Assembly: GCF_910592395.1 (NCBI RefSeq) | Contig: NC_088323.1 | Span: 2,666,001 to 2,730,000, forward strand | Source of the DNA: Lineus longissimus | Taxonomy: Eukaryota; Nemertea; Pilidiophora; Heteronemertea; Lineidae | Direction of reading: 5' to 3' | DNA length: 64,000 nucleotides | Shown here: piece after piece, positions 24,985 through 39,168 of the stretch | Numbering within the stretch: position 1 is the stretch's first letter | Layout: each line of letters opens with the position of its first letter | Notes under the pieces: generated by a model | The model's database searches: none | Told to the model about the DNA's origin: nothing | Seen by the model: only the letters and a program-made list of their open reading frames with translations | Made by a program: the position numbers and the translations under genes

Positions 24985-26029
24985 ATATAAAAGTATAACT
25001 TATTTACTTTTCGACTTATTTACAATATTGTCCTCATCACTTTTGATAATCAAGATACTGGATGTGAGGGAGGTCATAGACATACTATATATGTTTATCA
25101 AGGAACACGTCTTGCCTGTTCTATTACCAAGGTCTCATCAAACCACAAAATCAAAGCACGGTCTGGTCTGATTACAATGTTTGTAGTGCATCGCCTTCCG
25201 TAATGTTGAGGTCAGATGGTTACCGTCGGTAAATTATCTCTAATTTAGCCTTGATCACTGCCAATGCTCTGTTTCTAGGGAATATAGGCAGGAGCCAGGC
25301 AGGTCAGGGTAAGCTACACACAGTCGCCGATAGGAGTCTCTCCCATCTCATATTGCATCGAAACTATTCACAAGTGTACATAAGACATATAGGAAAATCT
25401 CATCCTATATCTCCAATCACTGGCCCAACTTCTTTATGATGATACAAAACGTCCAATCGTTTATTTACAAATTATTTTGTCATTGGGTATACATGCAATA
25501 CCTTGGAATGTTTTAACCGTACTAACTTCTACAGGGAATGTACAGTGAAATTATTTCAGAATCAGATTAGCACATATCGACGAAGTATTATTTTCATTTA
25601 TTAATTGCACAAAACTTTTTAAAAACATTCGATAGCACATTAATTTAAATTTACTACATGTACATGTATTCTCGTTACCTAATCCCACGACACGATTTTT
25701 GAAGGTGTTCTCGCTCAGCGTCAAAAACTCACTAGAACTCACACGGAGCCCAAAGTTACCGCAATATGATTTGGCTATTCAGTGGCCTACAAATGGCCAG
25801 TGCCTTTCTCCAAAACCCCGTCTGTTTAATGTTTGACCCTTTAACCCTCTAATGTGTTTTTACCGCAAATGAAAACATGATCGTAGAATCGTGCACAAAT
25901 GCATCCGATAGGTGTGCAATGAATAACACCAAAAATTCCTTCGGGACGACTATTCTCAACACCCATACTATTTACAAAATGTACACATGCTTTTTAATTA
26001 ATGGTGGCGTAGGTTAGAATCGATCTCTT
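24985..26029. other. Convergent intergenic region
   Basis: AT-rich sequence between the 3' ends of the transporter (plus) and the Ly6/uPAR gene (minus). It carries several acatgtacatgta-type palindromes and a second TTTATT (minus-strand AATAAA) at 25460-25465 that could serve as an alternative end for the minus-strand gene. No coding segment is supported. Confidence 0.4.
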
Positions 26030-26035
26030 TTTATT
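26030..26035 (-). terminator. Polyadenylation signal (AATAAA on minus), Ly6/uPAR gene
   Basis: TTTATT on the plus strand, about 30 bases below the stop codon at 26065-26067. The resulting 3' UTR would be very short; the hexamer at 25460-25465 is the alternative. Confidence 0.4.
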
Positions 26036-26064
26036 GTTAATATGCTTGATATATTTTTGTCCAA

Positions 26065-27411
26065 TTATGATATAGCAAGTGATAAAATAAACGTTAGTAT
26101 TGAGAAACTGCACATCCCTGTTGTTGAGGACTCTCTGAATAATGACGATGCTCGTCCAATCGCACTTCGAGATTGTCCCTTCTCCGGCGAAGTGTTGATG
26201 GTATTGTCTGTGGACATCCCGTTCTCATCATTATGAATATTATACTCTGTTTCGAAATTCGACGCATTGTACGTGACGAAATTCACAGCGCTTCCAGCAT
26301 TGCAGAACGGCGAGTTGCAACATTTTTGAGCCATGCTGTCGTATTTGTCCATTCCAGCAATCATCTTAAGCACATCACGATTCAGGGCCATTGAAATGCA
26401 AGGGAGTCCGCTGGGCTGAGCACAGCCCCGCATGACGATACGGTTCTTCCTATCTCCCATCGGTACCATCGTGGCGCTCTGAAAACAAAAGCACGAGACA
26501 TTATTTTTTAAAAAGTGGAAAACACCATGAAATTCAGGATATATGTACATGTAATAAGATTATCAAATGCATTATCAGAGCACTGAGAAAGACGTTATCA
26601 CGCTCCATCCCGTTGTCTGACTTGAACTACCTTCAGATGGTAAATAATGGTTAACTCTCAGCGTTGCCAAGTAGATGTCGCTGTCGTCAAGATAAAGCGT
26701 TGTTGCAACTTACCAGGCATCCGCCTTTACAACCGTGGTTCACCTCAACGTGGGGGCTGGTCGGCTTGAACGAGTTATCAAGACAATCCTTCGTCACCGT
26801 CATGGTTCTATTGGCGTACACGTTCATGGACATCTTAGACTTGTTTGACGTTGAACCAACACATTGGTAACATGAGTATGGTCCGCCTGGAAATGGAAAG
26901 GGATCATGAGATTAAAACACGTGTAATGGCCAAGTAATGTACTCAGTCGTTCCTTCATGCGAGTAAAACATATTGATGAAGAATCTGTGCAATTACAATG
27001 TATGCGTAGCAAATGCTGAGAGGACAAGCGCTGAGCTGTTTAGTTTATTTTTCTGAATGTAGAGGGCAGCATATACCATCACTTGGTAGAATCAGCAGTG
27101 TGGTAGAATAATGTTGTTTCTAAGTGGAGAACAGTTCGGTTCTTCCACAAACTGTGCCAAATGAACTTAATCGTCGCAATTCGTGACGTGATCGAAATGT
27201 GTAATGGAATGGGGTTTCTACATTGCAGAATGGTGTGGACAACACCGAGTCCTTTCTTACCTTTTGGTTTCTTGTGCGGCCCTCCGTTACACAGATTGCC
27301 CTTACAGCAGCTCTGCGACGTCTCGCCAACTGTGTAGTTCCCACAGAGGAAGGGCTGGGTCACGCATCCTCGGTTCACGATCTTCTTTCCCCCGAACTCG
27401 ACCACGATGAT
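26065..27411 (-). CDS. Ly6/uPAR (three-finger) protein, 3' exons with GPI-type tail
   Basis: Three minus-strand exons: 27411-27261, 26886-26714 and 26478-26065. Splice signals are good (acceptors gttttag, tttccag and ttttgttttcag; donors gtaaga and gtaagt) and phases 0, 1, 0 are consistent. The first exon encodes the second half of an LU domain, ending with the hallmark CC-x4-CN (SCCKGNLCNGG). The next two encode a complete second LU domain, starting YSCYQCVGS and ending KCCNSPFCNAG, with ten cysteines. After a Ser/Thr/Asn-rich stalk the protein ends in a short hydrophobic tail (MCSFSILTFILSLAIS), typical of GPI attachment. The first exon lacks a start and the first half of its LU domain. The exons at 50707-50508 and 54675-54506 supply exactly these in the right phase. 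LU proteins act outside the cell as receptor subunits, ion-channel modulators or ligands; the partner here is unknown. Confidence 0.82.
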
Positions 27412-28578
27412 CTAAAACGAAAAAGCGAAAATGCTCATGAGATACAGCATTTCAATGATGAGAAATGAAAGGATCGAAAAAGGCTACGGTGTACTTCAGC
27501 GGGTAAAAAAGATCTGAAAAAAAATGTGTTCAGCCAATAGAAACGTTGTTTGATTAAGGTGTCAATTGGAACAGTTGGTTGATACTTCTTGAACAGAAAG
27601 AGTTCTGTGTTTGAAATCATTGTTTAGGGCACACCCAGAAGGGCAAATCCTGAATCGCCTAAACCAGGGACGTTTGTTTGTAGGTATCATTAAAGGTCGC
27701 CTGAAGGTCAACGTAAATAGACAATTAACAGGAACACACACCAAATAAGATTATCATAACATTTGCATCAACCCCAGGCTACACCCAGAAAAATACCGCA
27801 GCGTAAACAACCAAATTGCTAGGTTAAAACCTCATCAATCAAATCTAGCATCTAAATCACAGCAATTATGTCAACAAATGGCATAGTGGTACATCTCGCC
27901 GGCAGGTGGTGTTTACGCAAGAATGAACATGGCCGACCTTCAACCGTAAAAATGATGTTCTCTCATTATAAATGGCAAGATAATTTTTCAGCTGCTATTC
28001 TATTATTTCAATTGTTTGTGAGAAATTTCCAGATGTTTACCCGAGTTCTGAACTTTATAATACCTGGATGAAAGAATTAAGTGATCATAATGAGTTATTT
28101 TGTGATTAATGCACTGTTATTATAGAACATCAGCACTCCTTAAATCATTGTAGCATTTCCTGGAGCTCGTGAAAGAATGAACCATGGTTTGGCACATTGG
28201 GGTCATCAGTGTGAGGGGAGGGGCTCCTCTTAGATCCAATCGGCAACGCGGTAATCAAATGATTATCTGCTTATAACAGAGATTAAGAGTTTATTTGTAC
28301 GAGACGCCGAGGAGCACTACAGAAGAGTAAATGAAATAAGCCTTTGACATGGCGCTTTGAAGAACGCCAAGATACTTCACAGAAACTGTCCATATCCTTT
28401 CACTTCTCTTCATTAAACATCAGAGAAATCGATTCAACAGTTTCTCTTATACGCATCACACAGAATAATTGGTCTCAAGATAATTTCAAATTAGTTTCCT
28501 CATTTCTTTCCCATTCCCACGAGATTTCTCAATCTTAAGACGTCATATCTTTGTCCCTTTCCCTTTCGGACCCATTCA

Positions 28579-28794
28579 CTGGAAAGGCATCCAAATCCCC
28601 GCAGCCTGTTCTCGGCCAATCGAGATAGCACCATCCACGGCCAGATGGGCGATCAAAACCGTATGACTGGGCTGTGAAGCCAGCATGTAATCCGTTTTGT
28701 GGTTGTTCAGTGTGACAAGGGTGGCGGTCGAGAGCGGCACGACTCGATGAACATCCTCAATGAATTGATGCAGTTTTGATTCGGGGGATTCCTA
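28579..28794 (-). other. Unassigned open segment, possible exon
   Basis: The minus strand is open for about 70 codons, ending in TGA near 28579, with no cysteine and a balanced composition (for example HTVLIAHLAVDGAISIGREQ). The only AG at its upstream edge (accggtag) has no pyrimidine tract. Base composition is richer in GC than its surroundings. No family is recognised and the length is within chance, so this is recorded only as a candidate. Confidence 0.15.
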
Positions 28795-29294
28795 CCGGTC
28801 GATTGATAACGATGTTTGAATTGACCAACTCACCCGATGACACGGAATCTCTGCCCGGTCTCCACCCAGATTTATAGAAACCCCTGTTTGTATTCAATTA
28901 CTTCCTGGTACCCTTATACTACAAGAGTTGGTATTTCAATTTCAGAAGCGGCCAAAATTCGTTTCTTCGGTTTCGGATACGATGACGTTACGTAACCCCG
29001 GGTTAAAGGAAACGCGTTGACCACTGCATTGTCAGTACATTGGTAAAGGCATTGGGAAATAACTTGAAACTAGAACAAGACAGTTCTAATTCGAGATGTC
29101 GGTCCGATGATCTTATCATGGCATACTCACGTTACAAAACGCTTTGGCAAGCACGTGAGTTATATACGGAAAGTTTTACTCCCGTGGTTTCTGATACGCA
29201 TCAACCAAGTTGCTAACGCGCACATATATGTTAGCAACAACCTTCGCCAACCTTATGGCACTATGAAAAGGTTCATAAAAACTAGGGCAAACCA

Positions 29295-29513
29295 CATTTG
29301 AATGCCATTAATCGTCATTTCGCCTCCTTGTCAATATTCTGGTCAGGTACTGGCTTTGCCCTGTCCACAAAACACCTCTTGGGGCGTAAATCCACATGAG
29401 CAACGGCTTTCACACCGAACCCTACCCGTTGAGGAACATTCCAAGCGGCAACTAACCACGACAGACTTCATTTGAATACCATCTATCATCATTCTGCCTC
29501 CCTGTCAATTTTC
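29295..29513. repeat. Short diverged direct repeat
   Basis: About 45 bases at 29295-29339 recur at 29469-29513 with roughly 80 percent identity; both begin catttgaat and end gtcaat-ttc. No coding or terminal-repeat structure is visible. Confidence 0.5.
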
Positions 29514-32500
29514 GAAGGTCAATGAATAGCTATTGACAAGATATTGAAATATTCGCCATGTTCGCGATGGCAATTGAATTACGATAGGAGACGCCAAGCA
29601 ACTTTTCAGATTCTTACAGGAAATGTCGAAATACCGTGACACTTGATGATATTTAGCTTGGGCAACCGTTTTCGAGGTTTCTCATTCCATACTTCACGAT
29701 ACATTTACAAGCATAAACTAACATAGCGAAATGTTGAAAAACGGAACTTCTTAGATGAAACGCATTCCAAAATTAGACGGCTGCGGTGGTGAATTCTGAT
29801 CTCTTTCGCGGCCTTATCGAGTGTGACCGATCGAAGACCAAACGCCATCGGAGGAGACGCCTTAATTAACTCAACGCAACACGACTCCCGAGGTAATCCA
29901 GCGCCATCCATGGTCACCGAGTGCGAGGCAAGTGGAGCAAAACACGCTACCGGAATCCTCCCCTGAGGAATAGTACAATGTTCTTGACACCTTCGGGGCA
30001 TCTACAATTGAAATTGTCTTGGGAATTTGTTTTTCCGGATTTGTTTTGTGATGAGATTGTATCGTGATGTCGTAGAGCGTGTGGCGTGAAAAATTCAATT
30101 CATGAATTTATTACCAGTGAGTGCATCATGGGTTCCTATCTCTTTTTTTTTCTTGTTCTATTCTGCACAGTTATGCTACTGGCAAACATAAGGATGCTTT
30201 TATCAATGCGCATTCATTTGGTCGAGACGTTATACAGTGTATCATACAATCATGCTATCCACGTGCCCTAACAAAAAGCACTTCAAACACGTTTTTGAGT
30301 ACTCAAAAAAGCGAGTTTTTGCAATTGTATGACATTTGAAGCACCAAATACGACGCTCGGATTTGAAAAAAGGGTCTGACAAATGATGATATATGGATCT
30401 TCACATACAGATATGCGCACAAGATCGAAGACAGGAGTTCACCTTATCGGAGTATCAAATCCGCTCCCTCCTCTCAGCAACACATCGTCCACTTCAGTAG
30501 GCCACAGACAACTGTAATTTGACTCGCGGGCTCGGGAATACCAAAGGACAAACTCGGGACCAAAAGATCAATTGAAGCCCAGAAATGAAACTGACAGGTA
30601 TCTCAAACAGCAAGTCCAAACTATGATAAATATGGGGACAAAAACCTCGACGAACTGTTGACAATAAACCAATTTACGATTGTTGAAAATATTAAGAATC
30701 GTGGGACTCGTGTTACAGTCAGGTAGCTTGGTCACTGACCCCTGACCTTTCCGTTGATGGACCTTGTATACGGGTATTATCAAATGAATATTCAAACCGA
30801 TTTCAATTCTTCATGATTTCTATTGAAATTAGCTGCATAAAACAGGTGCTTGGATGTCATTGTGGAATATATGAATACAACTGTAAGCTTATTTCTTGTC
30901 ATCCGACGGGTGAGAAATAGTGACTTGTATCATAGTTTTGATCCGGGTGAGAATGAAACTTCCATCTGAACTCTTCAGATGCTATTACAGTGCACTACAC
31001 TGAAACTATACCAGTTCATGTGCCATGAAAACATTCTGATTTTCCTTCTCCTGTAAACCATTTAGAAAAAGCAATGATGCTTAATTATATCTCAAGTTCC
31101 ATTTGATGACCGAAGGGCATCATTACGAACGACGAGGCTGATATTTATCTTGCTGAGAGGTTTCTGGGTCGAAATTTGATAGCAGAGGTTTTTTACGGGA
31201 TTTGAATAAGCCCGCATATGTTGAAAGGGCTTATGTAAATCGGTGTGTGAATATGCATCTCCCTGGCCGCCAGTCCCCGGGATATGTCAAAGGTTAGTAC
31301 AAGGTTGAACCTGGAGTGCATGATGTCCTCTACCATGCTCGCCCGTGCAGCTTGGGACCTGCGGTTGCTTCTCACAGATTGCAATGGTAGATTTAGTGTC
31401 TCTCGCCCTCGGCCAGCGACCCTGCGGTTCCCTTTGTCCGGACTCTTTGATAAATCGTGTCGTGGTCCACCCTCTCCTTGGTATCTGATTGTCAAACCTG
31501 TTGATTACTATGTACTGTAACTGCTGTGCTGGTTTGGATCAGATGCCCAGTTACTCCGGGAACGACGGTCTTTAGAAACAGCGAGTCAGCTTTGACACAG
31601 CAATCAGTAATAATGTCCCAACAAGATTTGTTTCTCGTTTGCTGTCGTTCAAAACCTTACTCAATGTTGCAACTACAAAGCGTATACTAATGTAGACGAT
31701 GCACATATTATTGTTCATCTCAGTATATAATGTACAACGTATCACAAACTAAGAATCACATTATCTTTGTTGAAGAAATCTTTGACTACTTAGCCAGGGT
31801 CATGTCCAAGATAAGTGTCTATAGAGGAGCACTAGAGACCCATATGACACCAACTACAATTGAAATTAAAACCGAGTAGCATCCGGCAAAACATCTAGAT
31901 TTCCATAAACAAACCAAACATAAACCTGCATAGCATAATATTAAACCTCACCACTGATGCCCTTGAGAATTTCACCAATTTCGTATCAACGACTCAACAA
32001 GCGGAAGTGGAAAGTGACTGTCAGTGTCATCAGTAACTTCCGGCTATCTTTGGGTGATTTCAAAACTCTGTGGTTTATTTCTGGACCAGTTCAGTTTGAT
32101 GTTGGTCGGCTGCAGGCGGTCTTACTTCCTCTATATTGTCTGCGAGATCAAGATAACAATTTCTGCAACTGAATTTGCATAATTTCTGATGCATACAACA
32201 TGCCTTTAAGATTCGCTTGTAGATTTGTTAAGAATGTGTGCCTATTTCGTAAGCAACTGAGCCAGGATGTTTAGATAAAGTTTCACTACGAATACCTTAA
32301 GACCTATCATGGTCAATTATTGCAGCTTGTAGAACGATAGATGAAAAGTTCATACCAGTTTAGAAGTTATGGTCAATATGGTAATGTGTGGTATTATTGA
32401 AATATCATCACTGTGTCACAACATAGTTCGATCGAATTTACTTACTAACTTATTGATATCAGACGTGTATATTTGTTAGATCACAACTTTACTGGATATA

Positions 32501-35500
32501 GCACTTTAAAGGGTCATCCTAGGGGCGGTGAGTGTGATAACATAATGACAAAACCGGCACTGGTCTGCCTGGAGCTCAACACAATACCCCCATAGCCAAA
32601 CAAATCATGTTGATAGTCCCGTAGTTCGAAATTTATATCGGTGTTTTTGGAATGATGTATCATTGACATCGTACCCGCTGGTCTGGTATAAGAAGTCCGG
32701 ACATCACACGGGATCAAAAGCATGTCTGAATATAAGGTATTTGGGGGTATCATTGAATGTGTGTCTAACTAGTGCAGCGCCAAACGACGGGTCTTTGCTC
32801 CAACAGGTCCGGGACAAGACATGGGAAGGCAGGGGACACAACTAGCACCGTGTGTTGGGTATCGAAGGGATGATTAGCCCAATTTATATTATAGAATCAA
32901 AACCTGGCGATATGATATATTCGACTGCGTGACCCTTTTATGACTGATTTTGACAGAGGACTTTCCGTGAAGCCATCGTCAGCGGTACAACAGCTTGACG
33001 GGACGCTTGTATCCAAAGGCAGAATAGTGAAAGTGGCTGTTAAAAAAGGTGCTTAATAAGCTACCCAAACCAGTTCATTGTCAGTACAAATGTGTATTAT
33101 AATATATAATGGTTACTGTGAAGTTTGAGTTGTGCCTGCTTAGAAAGTAAAAGCGTATTGTCATGGCGAGGGATCAATTCAATGACATCAAACACGTGTT
33201 TCTATACATGTAGTTGGCGAGTTGTGGGTAAAGGTGAGCACAGAACGATGACGACCCAGGTTTCACTCGAGTGCCAGATGTGGCATCCGATGAACCCCTG
33301 ACAACCTGCATATTCGAATTAGCTTTAGTCAGTTCATACCAATGAATACGAAATATAACTGTGGCTTAAAAGGCCAGACGGAGTGATCATTAGCGTAATT
33401 GATAAACACCACGAAAGAAGTCACCTCCAAGCGCCACATTGTCACTTAATTTTCATTAATTATCGATGTGCCCCTAAAGGTACCATCAGTCAAAAGCTGA
33501 AAAGGGGCAAAATGTTAATTCTAGAAGTGCCACCCAGATGGATGCCACCCTGTGAAGGCGATGAAACCAAGGTGACATCTTCCATCTTGGTCCGAACGAC
33601 TGTGGGACCCCTTCCACTATTGCCGGGAGCAAGTGCGCATCCATGGTCTTCGGCCAATTACTCAAGAATGTGGTCCTCCCAAATCGGACAGTCCAGACAA
33701 TACACGGAAGGTGCTTCTCAAGGGTACGCTAGTTGTAATTTTTTCCCCTCAACAATACAAATTGCCCGTTGCGATGCTGCTCGATTTTCTTGCCTATTAT
33801 CAGATGTATCTTATCTTCAGACATCAAAGGGCGAGAACCTGTTCCTTTTGTCCGTACCCCAGGGGTTCGACGCTATTTTCCTGTGCCCTGGACCTAACTG
33901 TTAGAATTAGGTTATTGACAAGAAATAACGAGGAATGATGTCGTTCCCTTGATATTAGACTCGCCAACAAGACCATTTAATGGCAGTCTTATGTAAGATC
34001 GTAACGACTGAATAAGCTGCTTTTCCGAAAAGGCAGCCAAATCCTGAATGATATGAAATGGTGTAGGAGCATTTCTGCAACAACATGACCTTTCGACAAG
34101 AATTTAGTCTGGCATTGAGGGAGCAAGATTTTTGAAACGCTTATGGGAAGTAAGGCTCTCATCATTTAGTTTCTTCTGACAGGCCGCTCAACACTTTTAC
34201 CATTTAACGCTTATTTCGAAGCAGACTCGAGTAGCTGCACTCCCAATTAGGGACACCAAGAATAACGAGAAGTAGCAACGGACGTCTTCCGACATGCTTT
34301 GGTACAAATTGCCCAGAGAAAGTGATTAGCTAAAATGAATTACCTAGATCGTTAGCTGGTCCATCCGGGCCCGGTGGAAGACACAGGAATAGCATTGATC
34401 GCACTGCCGCTGATGCCCGTGATTGACGATAACGGACCCAAGTGTCATTGAATGTGCATTGTGCGCGAGAACAGTGACTTGATAGTCGAAGAGTATGTGA
34501 GACAAATCTGTCACCAGGTCCTTTCGAATTGGGATGGTGGTGGTGGTGTAAAAAAGACACCTTTTAGATTGACATATGGGGCATGTAGTTTCAATGAAAA
34601 AGTAAACAATATGGTTTCAGGTGACCCGTCCGCAACATTAGACCCAAATTGTCTCATTTTGATACAAAGTTAAGGATGGAAACTGCTAACCCGGATACTA
34701 CCAGATGTTATCATCTAGTACATCTTCCGCATTCCTGTACGCTAAACTCCAGATGCGTCCAATGAGAAACCACGCCCTTCACATTCTTGTCACGGATGTA
34801 ACCCTTTTGAATAAGAGGTTTTGCATGTGTAATCGAGATTGCGTGGTGATTATACAGTCTTGTATCAACACCTTATCGCGTGCAATGAAGATACTGCGTG
34901 TCAAATAAGACATGTCATACTTTTGACTCGTTAATAGCTCCTCGTTCCAAATGAACTCTATCCTGATGGGCAATATCCAACAGAACTAAAGCAGGAATCT
35001 TTTCTAATTCCGTTGGAAAAAAATTGTTTACTAGCTGGAGGATTGTATCTCAGTTACAATATAGCTATCAAGAATCAAAAACAGGACGTGCTTTATTTGA
35101 CGCGTAGTATTCCACGCGATTTGAATCAATAAAACGCTTCTCTTTAACATTTCGTGTATTTGTGTCATGATGAATGATTACAAAAAAACTAAGTTTAGGA
35201 CGCAAATGCCGTTATCATGCTGGTTTTGAGAGATTCATTGAATCGACAAAGGTTGAATGCGTACAGAATTTTAAAAAAACATGCAAGAGAAGATTATTTA
35301 TTTTGCATTCTTATTAGAGCCTTAATGAATTGTACAAATCAAATAGTAGAAATTCCTTTTCATCCATTTGGTGGATGACATTTCTTATTGAAGGAGAGTG
35401 ACTGTCGATGATAGCATGGGGGCAAAGAACAACATAAGAGGTCAGAGACAACACACGACTCTACGTCAAAAAGGCTAAAATCATTCTCTTTTCAATTCGA

Positions 35501-37703
35501 TGATGATAAAAGAGTCAAAACTTCATCGCTGAACATTCAATGCATACTGAACTGCTAAAGGTGTAACGAAGACCGAGCGAAGTGGAGTCCAAACTTTTAA
35601 GTAGGGCGAAACAGAGAATCCGGAGTTTTGCGTGAAGCCTCAGTCTCGTGAGAACAGGTCTCCATCAAAAACTATCCCTTGCCAGATCCACTCCGTGTCA
35701 ACAGAGAAACAACCGCCCTAAGCCAAAGTGACAATGGGATGAACGTTCAACATTATCAATGGGTACCGTCCCACACTCCCTACTACTATAAGTCGTAGTA
35801 TGGATTAGCACAGAAACATAGAATTGGGTGCTGACCTCAAGCAATTTCCCCAGAATCCCTGGCTATGAGCGATGATCGAATCTTGGGAAACTTCGAGAGG
35901 GCAAACTTTCTTGTCAACGTGAGAAGTTCTAGCAGACACCTCATAGTTTTTAAGTCTTTTTAGCTTTTAGTGTCCTCACCAGGAAAGAAGGTGAGATACC
36001 GACGGGGCAACTTGATAACTATATTAGAATCATTCCACATACCATTCCACCTAGCCACTTCAAAACAGACCATCATCACACCCATACCAAATTTAGACCC
36101 TTTCGGCCTTTCCAAACTCGAGTGTGTTTTGTCAGCAGCTCTCCTTAATACACACTGTTCCATCAACCCCTTACAAAAGGGTCGTGGTCCAAAAATATGG
36201 TGCCGACATTCCTGACGAAATGAGCAGGGTTGTAGCTTTTGGGGAGCTGTCATGGATCGGAGGGGAAGGAGGTCCTCTCAGAGGATCATGGAAGGCCCCC
36301 TTGGTGATAACAAATGGGTTGGATCCGGTAAGGAATCTGATCGGGGAATGACCATGAGAGGCAGAAAAGCAGTGGGAAGTGATAATCCGGGATGCATTCC
36401 AACTTTTTTTTTCAAAAACTGAATATGACCCTACAGCTGTGGTTGTAATGTTGTCTCCGCCGGAATGTATGATCAAATGTTTTCATGCTGGGATGTACTC
36501 GAGTGGCACGAGGCCAGGGAATGTTTGTCGCTCACCAGATCTCTATTTGTGTCTGGTCATCCTGTTTAGGTAGCATTCCCCAATTGCATGTTACGATGAC
36601 ACCCCCGAATATTGGTTACTTTGTCACGAAATGTCTGCATACTGCCACAAGACCATCACCATTAGATATGATATAATAAAGTGTTTTAGATCAGTATCAA
36701 GAAAACATTTGGAATGTTGTTAGTTGAAATCACGAAACTGTCTTCGCAGATATTCTGTGGCTCTGATCGTCTGCAGACATACCGACCTACTTAGCATGCA
36801 CACAGGTGTTGACTAGTTTTGATGAGTTGCCAGATATCTGAGATAAATACATATAGATAACAATAATCTGTCTATTAATGCGAATGTACTATACCAGCAC
36901 AGTTGGAATCCAACCCACACAATATTGAAACGAATATCAGGTCGGCTAACCAGTGCCACTACGGACATGTACCACAAGTGCCACCAAAAATATCTCCTTT
37001 ACCAGTCTTCCATGACCGAGTGCCACTAAGACTAGGATTCCGTCTCAAATGTATTGAACTTGATGATGTACATCAAAACCAGGCGAAGTAACGTTGAAAT
37101 CGTTGTCAATTGTGATCACTTTTTGAATCTTTGCCAATGGTATATTCAAATGCCTGACATCTCATGTCATTCTGTTCAATCAAAGGCCCTATCAACAAAT
37201 GATATCAAATATCTTCCCATGGTAGGACACTGTCTGGTGGAGGCCCCTCTGTCTCTTCAACTATTGACTCGCTCCGTGTGTAAAGTTTATCGTAGTTGTG
37301 AAAACCTGTGTTGTCAACATGACAGGACCATCGCCTTTGAAGGGCCAAGATATAAATATTTCTCCACTTTGGAAAACACCAGTGACAGACATATAGTAAA
37401 TTCCATTAAAATGAAACAATGCGAAAATGGGAAAGTAGCCAGAATGCCAGGTTATATCGTCAAAACTGGCCCTATCATCTTTCCTAAGGTAAATAGAGTC
37501 ACACGACCTAGAATCACCCCGCTGGAATCTACTAACATTTTGACTATCTCGACTTATTTTTTTTCGTCATGAGCAATTTCGGTATGAAAACTCGCTGATC
37601 TTGAGTCGATAAGGGAAAATCGGTAAACGAGCAAACTTGAAAGATAGGAAGTATTAATTGATTTCAAATCATGCAACTGCACATTTGGGGATCAGCCATA
37701 ACC

Positions 37704-38119
37704 ATGGCTGAGCTGTTCACGACATGTGTTGCACGCCACAGTCTACCAAGCACCGGGCATGCATCACGCTATGCATTGTGTGCAGGTGACCAATGTTAAG
37801 CACGTAATACATGCAAATCTATCATTGTATTAATTTGTGTTTGGTATGAGAGAGACAAAACTCATCATTCATAGCAAGTGCATGTACTGTTAAAAAATCT
37901 AGCACTGCTGTAGGTGATTGAAAAAGATTGAAAAAAAATAACCAGGAGAAAATTTTTCTTCTTTACTGGCAGTCATTCCCCATACAGCTGTGATTATGGC
38001 TGAGCTGTTCACGACATGTGTTGCACGCCACGGTCTACCAAGCACCAGGCATGCATCACGCTGTGCATTGTGTGCAGGTGATCAATGTGAAGCACGTAAT
38101 ACATGCAAATCTATCATTG
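37704..38119 (+). repeat. Direct duplication, 124 bp, offset 292 bp
   Basis: Positions 37704-37827 and 37996-38119 align without gaps with about five mismatches. Both start at an ATG (atggctgagctgttcac). In the second copy the frame stays open for 65 codons including upstream bases and is rich in cysteine (CALCAGDQC). In the first copy a G-to-T change creates a TAA stop at the position corresponding to the codon after that motif. Confidence 0.8.
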
Positions 38120-38363
38120 AGACATTGAAGAAGACATTTAATGCCTGTTGGTGTACATATTTTGAGTGTTTCCAAATAGTTTGTTGATACTGAGACGTAT
38201 AACTTCTGTTTTCTCTTTGATAAGGCATCGTATGGCATGTATGAGAAATTACAACCAGGAAAGAAGAAAGATTTCCTCCTGGTTAATTTTGTTTTCAATT
38301 TTTTCAGTTTGTCACCTACAGTAGCCTTAGAATTTTAACAGTACATGCACTTACTATATGAAT
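37861..38363. repeat. Imperfect inverted repeat (fold-back), arms about 115 bp
   Basis: The segment 37861-37972 reappears in inverted orientation at about 38250-38363. Shared landmarks are aagtgcatgtactgttaaaa, ctgtaggtga and aaccaggag-aaat-tttcttctt. Arms are roughly 80 percent identical and enclose the second copy of the direct repeat. The arrangement suggests a fold-back or MITE-like non-autonomous transposon, or a complex local rearrangement. Target-site duplications were not identified. Confidence 0.65.
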
Positions 38364-39168
38364 GATGATTTTTGTAAGACAAAGACAAAATTTTGGTTAT
38401 TAAATGTGGTTATCAAATAGACAAACCCCATTGTTTCTAACCCCTGCATCGCTCGCTTTCGATATAATTGTCATAGAAAGACGATTCGTATATTGAATGA
38501 TCGAAGGCAGAATCATCACGACAATTAATTTTCTGATTAAATGGTGTTATTTGATATTTGTAACAAGAAAGTATGTTAGCTAACAATTACCCCAAAAATA
38601 ATTGAATAAGTGTCCGAGTAATAATGCGAAATTAATGCCGTCTTTTGTTCTGGTGCGAAATAATGAAACTACCTGTATTATTATTTACTACAGTAATTTC
38701 ATTGATTTAAATCAATGGGCGATTGCAACCCAAGATTAGGCAATTTCATTGTGGTGACATGAGTGTCATGAAGTGCGGGAACGATATAACAATGGAATCG
38801 TTCATTATCTTATTTCGTATAATTTATATATGGTAAGTCAAACAATAGTAAAAACATGGCTCAGCGTCATGGGGCCTGCGACCAGGAGCCGACAGTTAGA
38901 TATCAATTCAAACGTGGAGGCACGTGGAGGAATCTACAATGCCTGGCGTGCCGTTTCCAAGTTTCGGATAAATTTCGTATTCAGAGTGAAATGGTTCGAC
39001 ATCAAGCTTCAAAGCTCTAACTAGACGAACAACACTTTAAGCGGGACGTAGAAGACTCTTAACTGAAACCAATGCTGGTGTTCGGAGCTAGACGGGAGAA
39101 CGCCTGATCATGAAGAGACAGGAATCCATTTGTTAAAACTGGACGCTTTGTTTAGAATAATCGCCAGT

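Noticed and set aside
33383-33904. Plus-strand open frame of 173 codons, with an overlapping second frame
   Set aside because: Two frames are open over the same bases and neither shows a recognisable domain. Length is within chance for 64 kb at this base composition.
37054-37572. Plus-strand open frame of 172 codons
   Set aside because: It starts with TTG, has no acceptor or family signature, and its neighbouring open frames are shifted. Treated as chance or decayed sequence.
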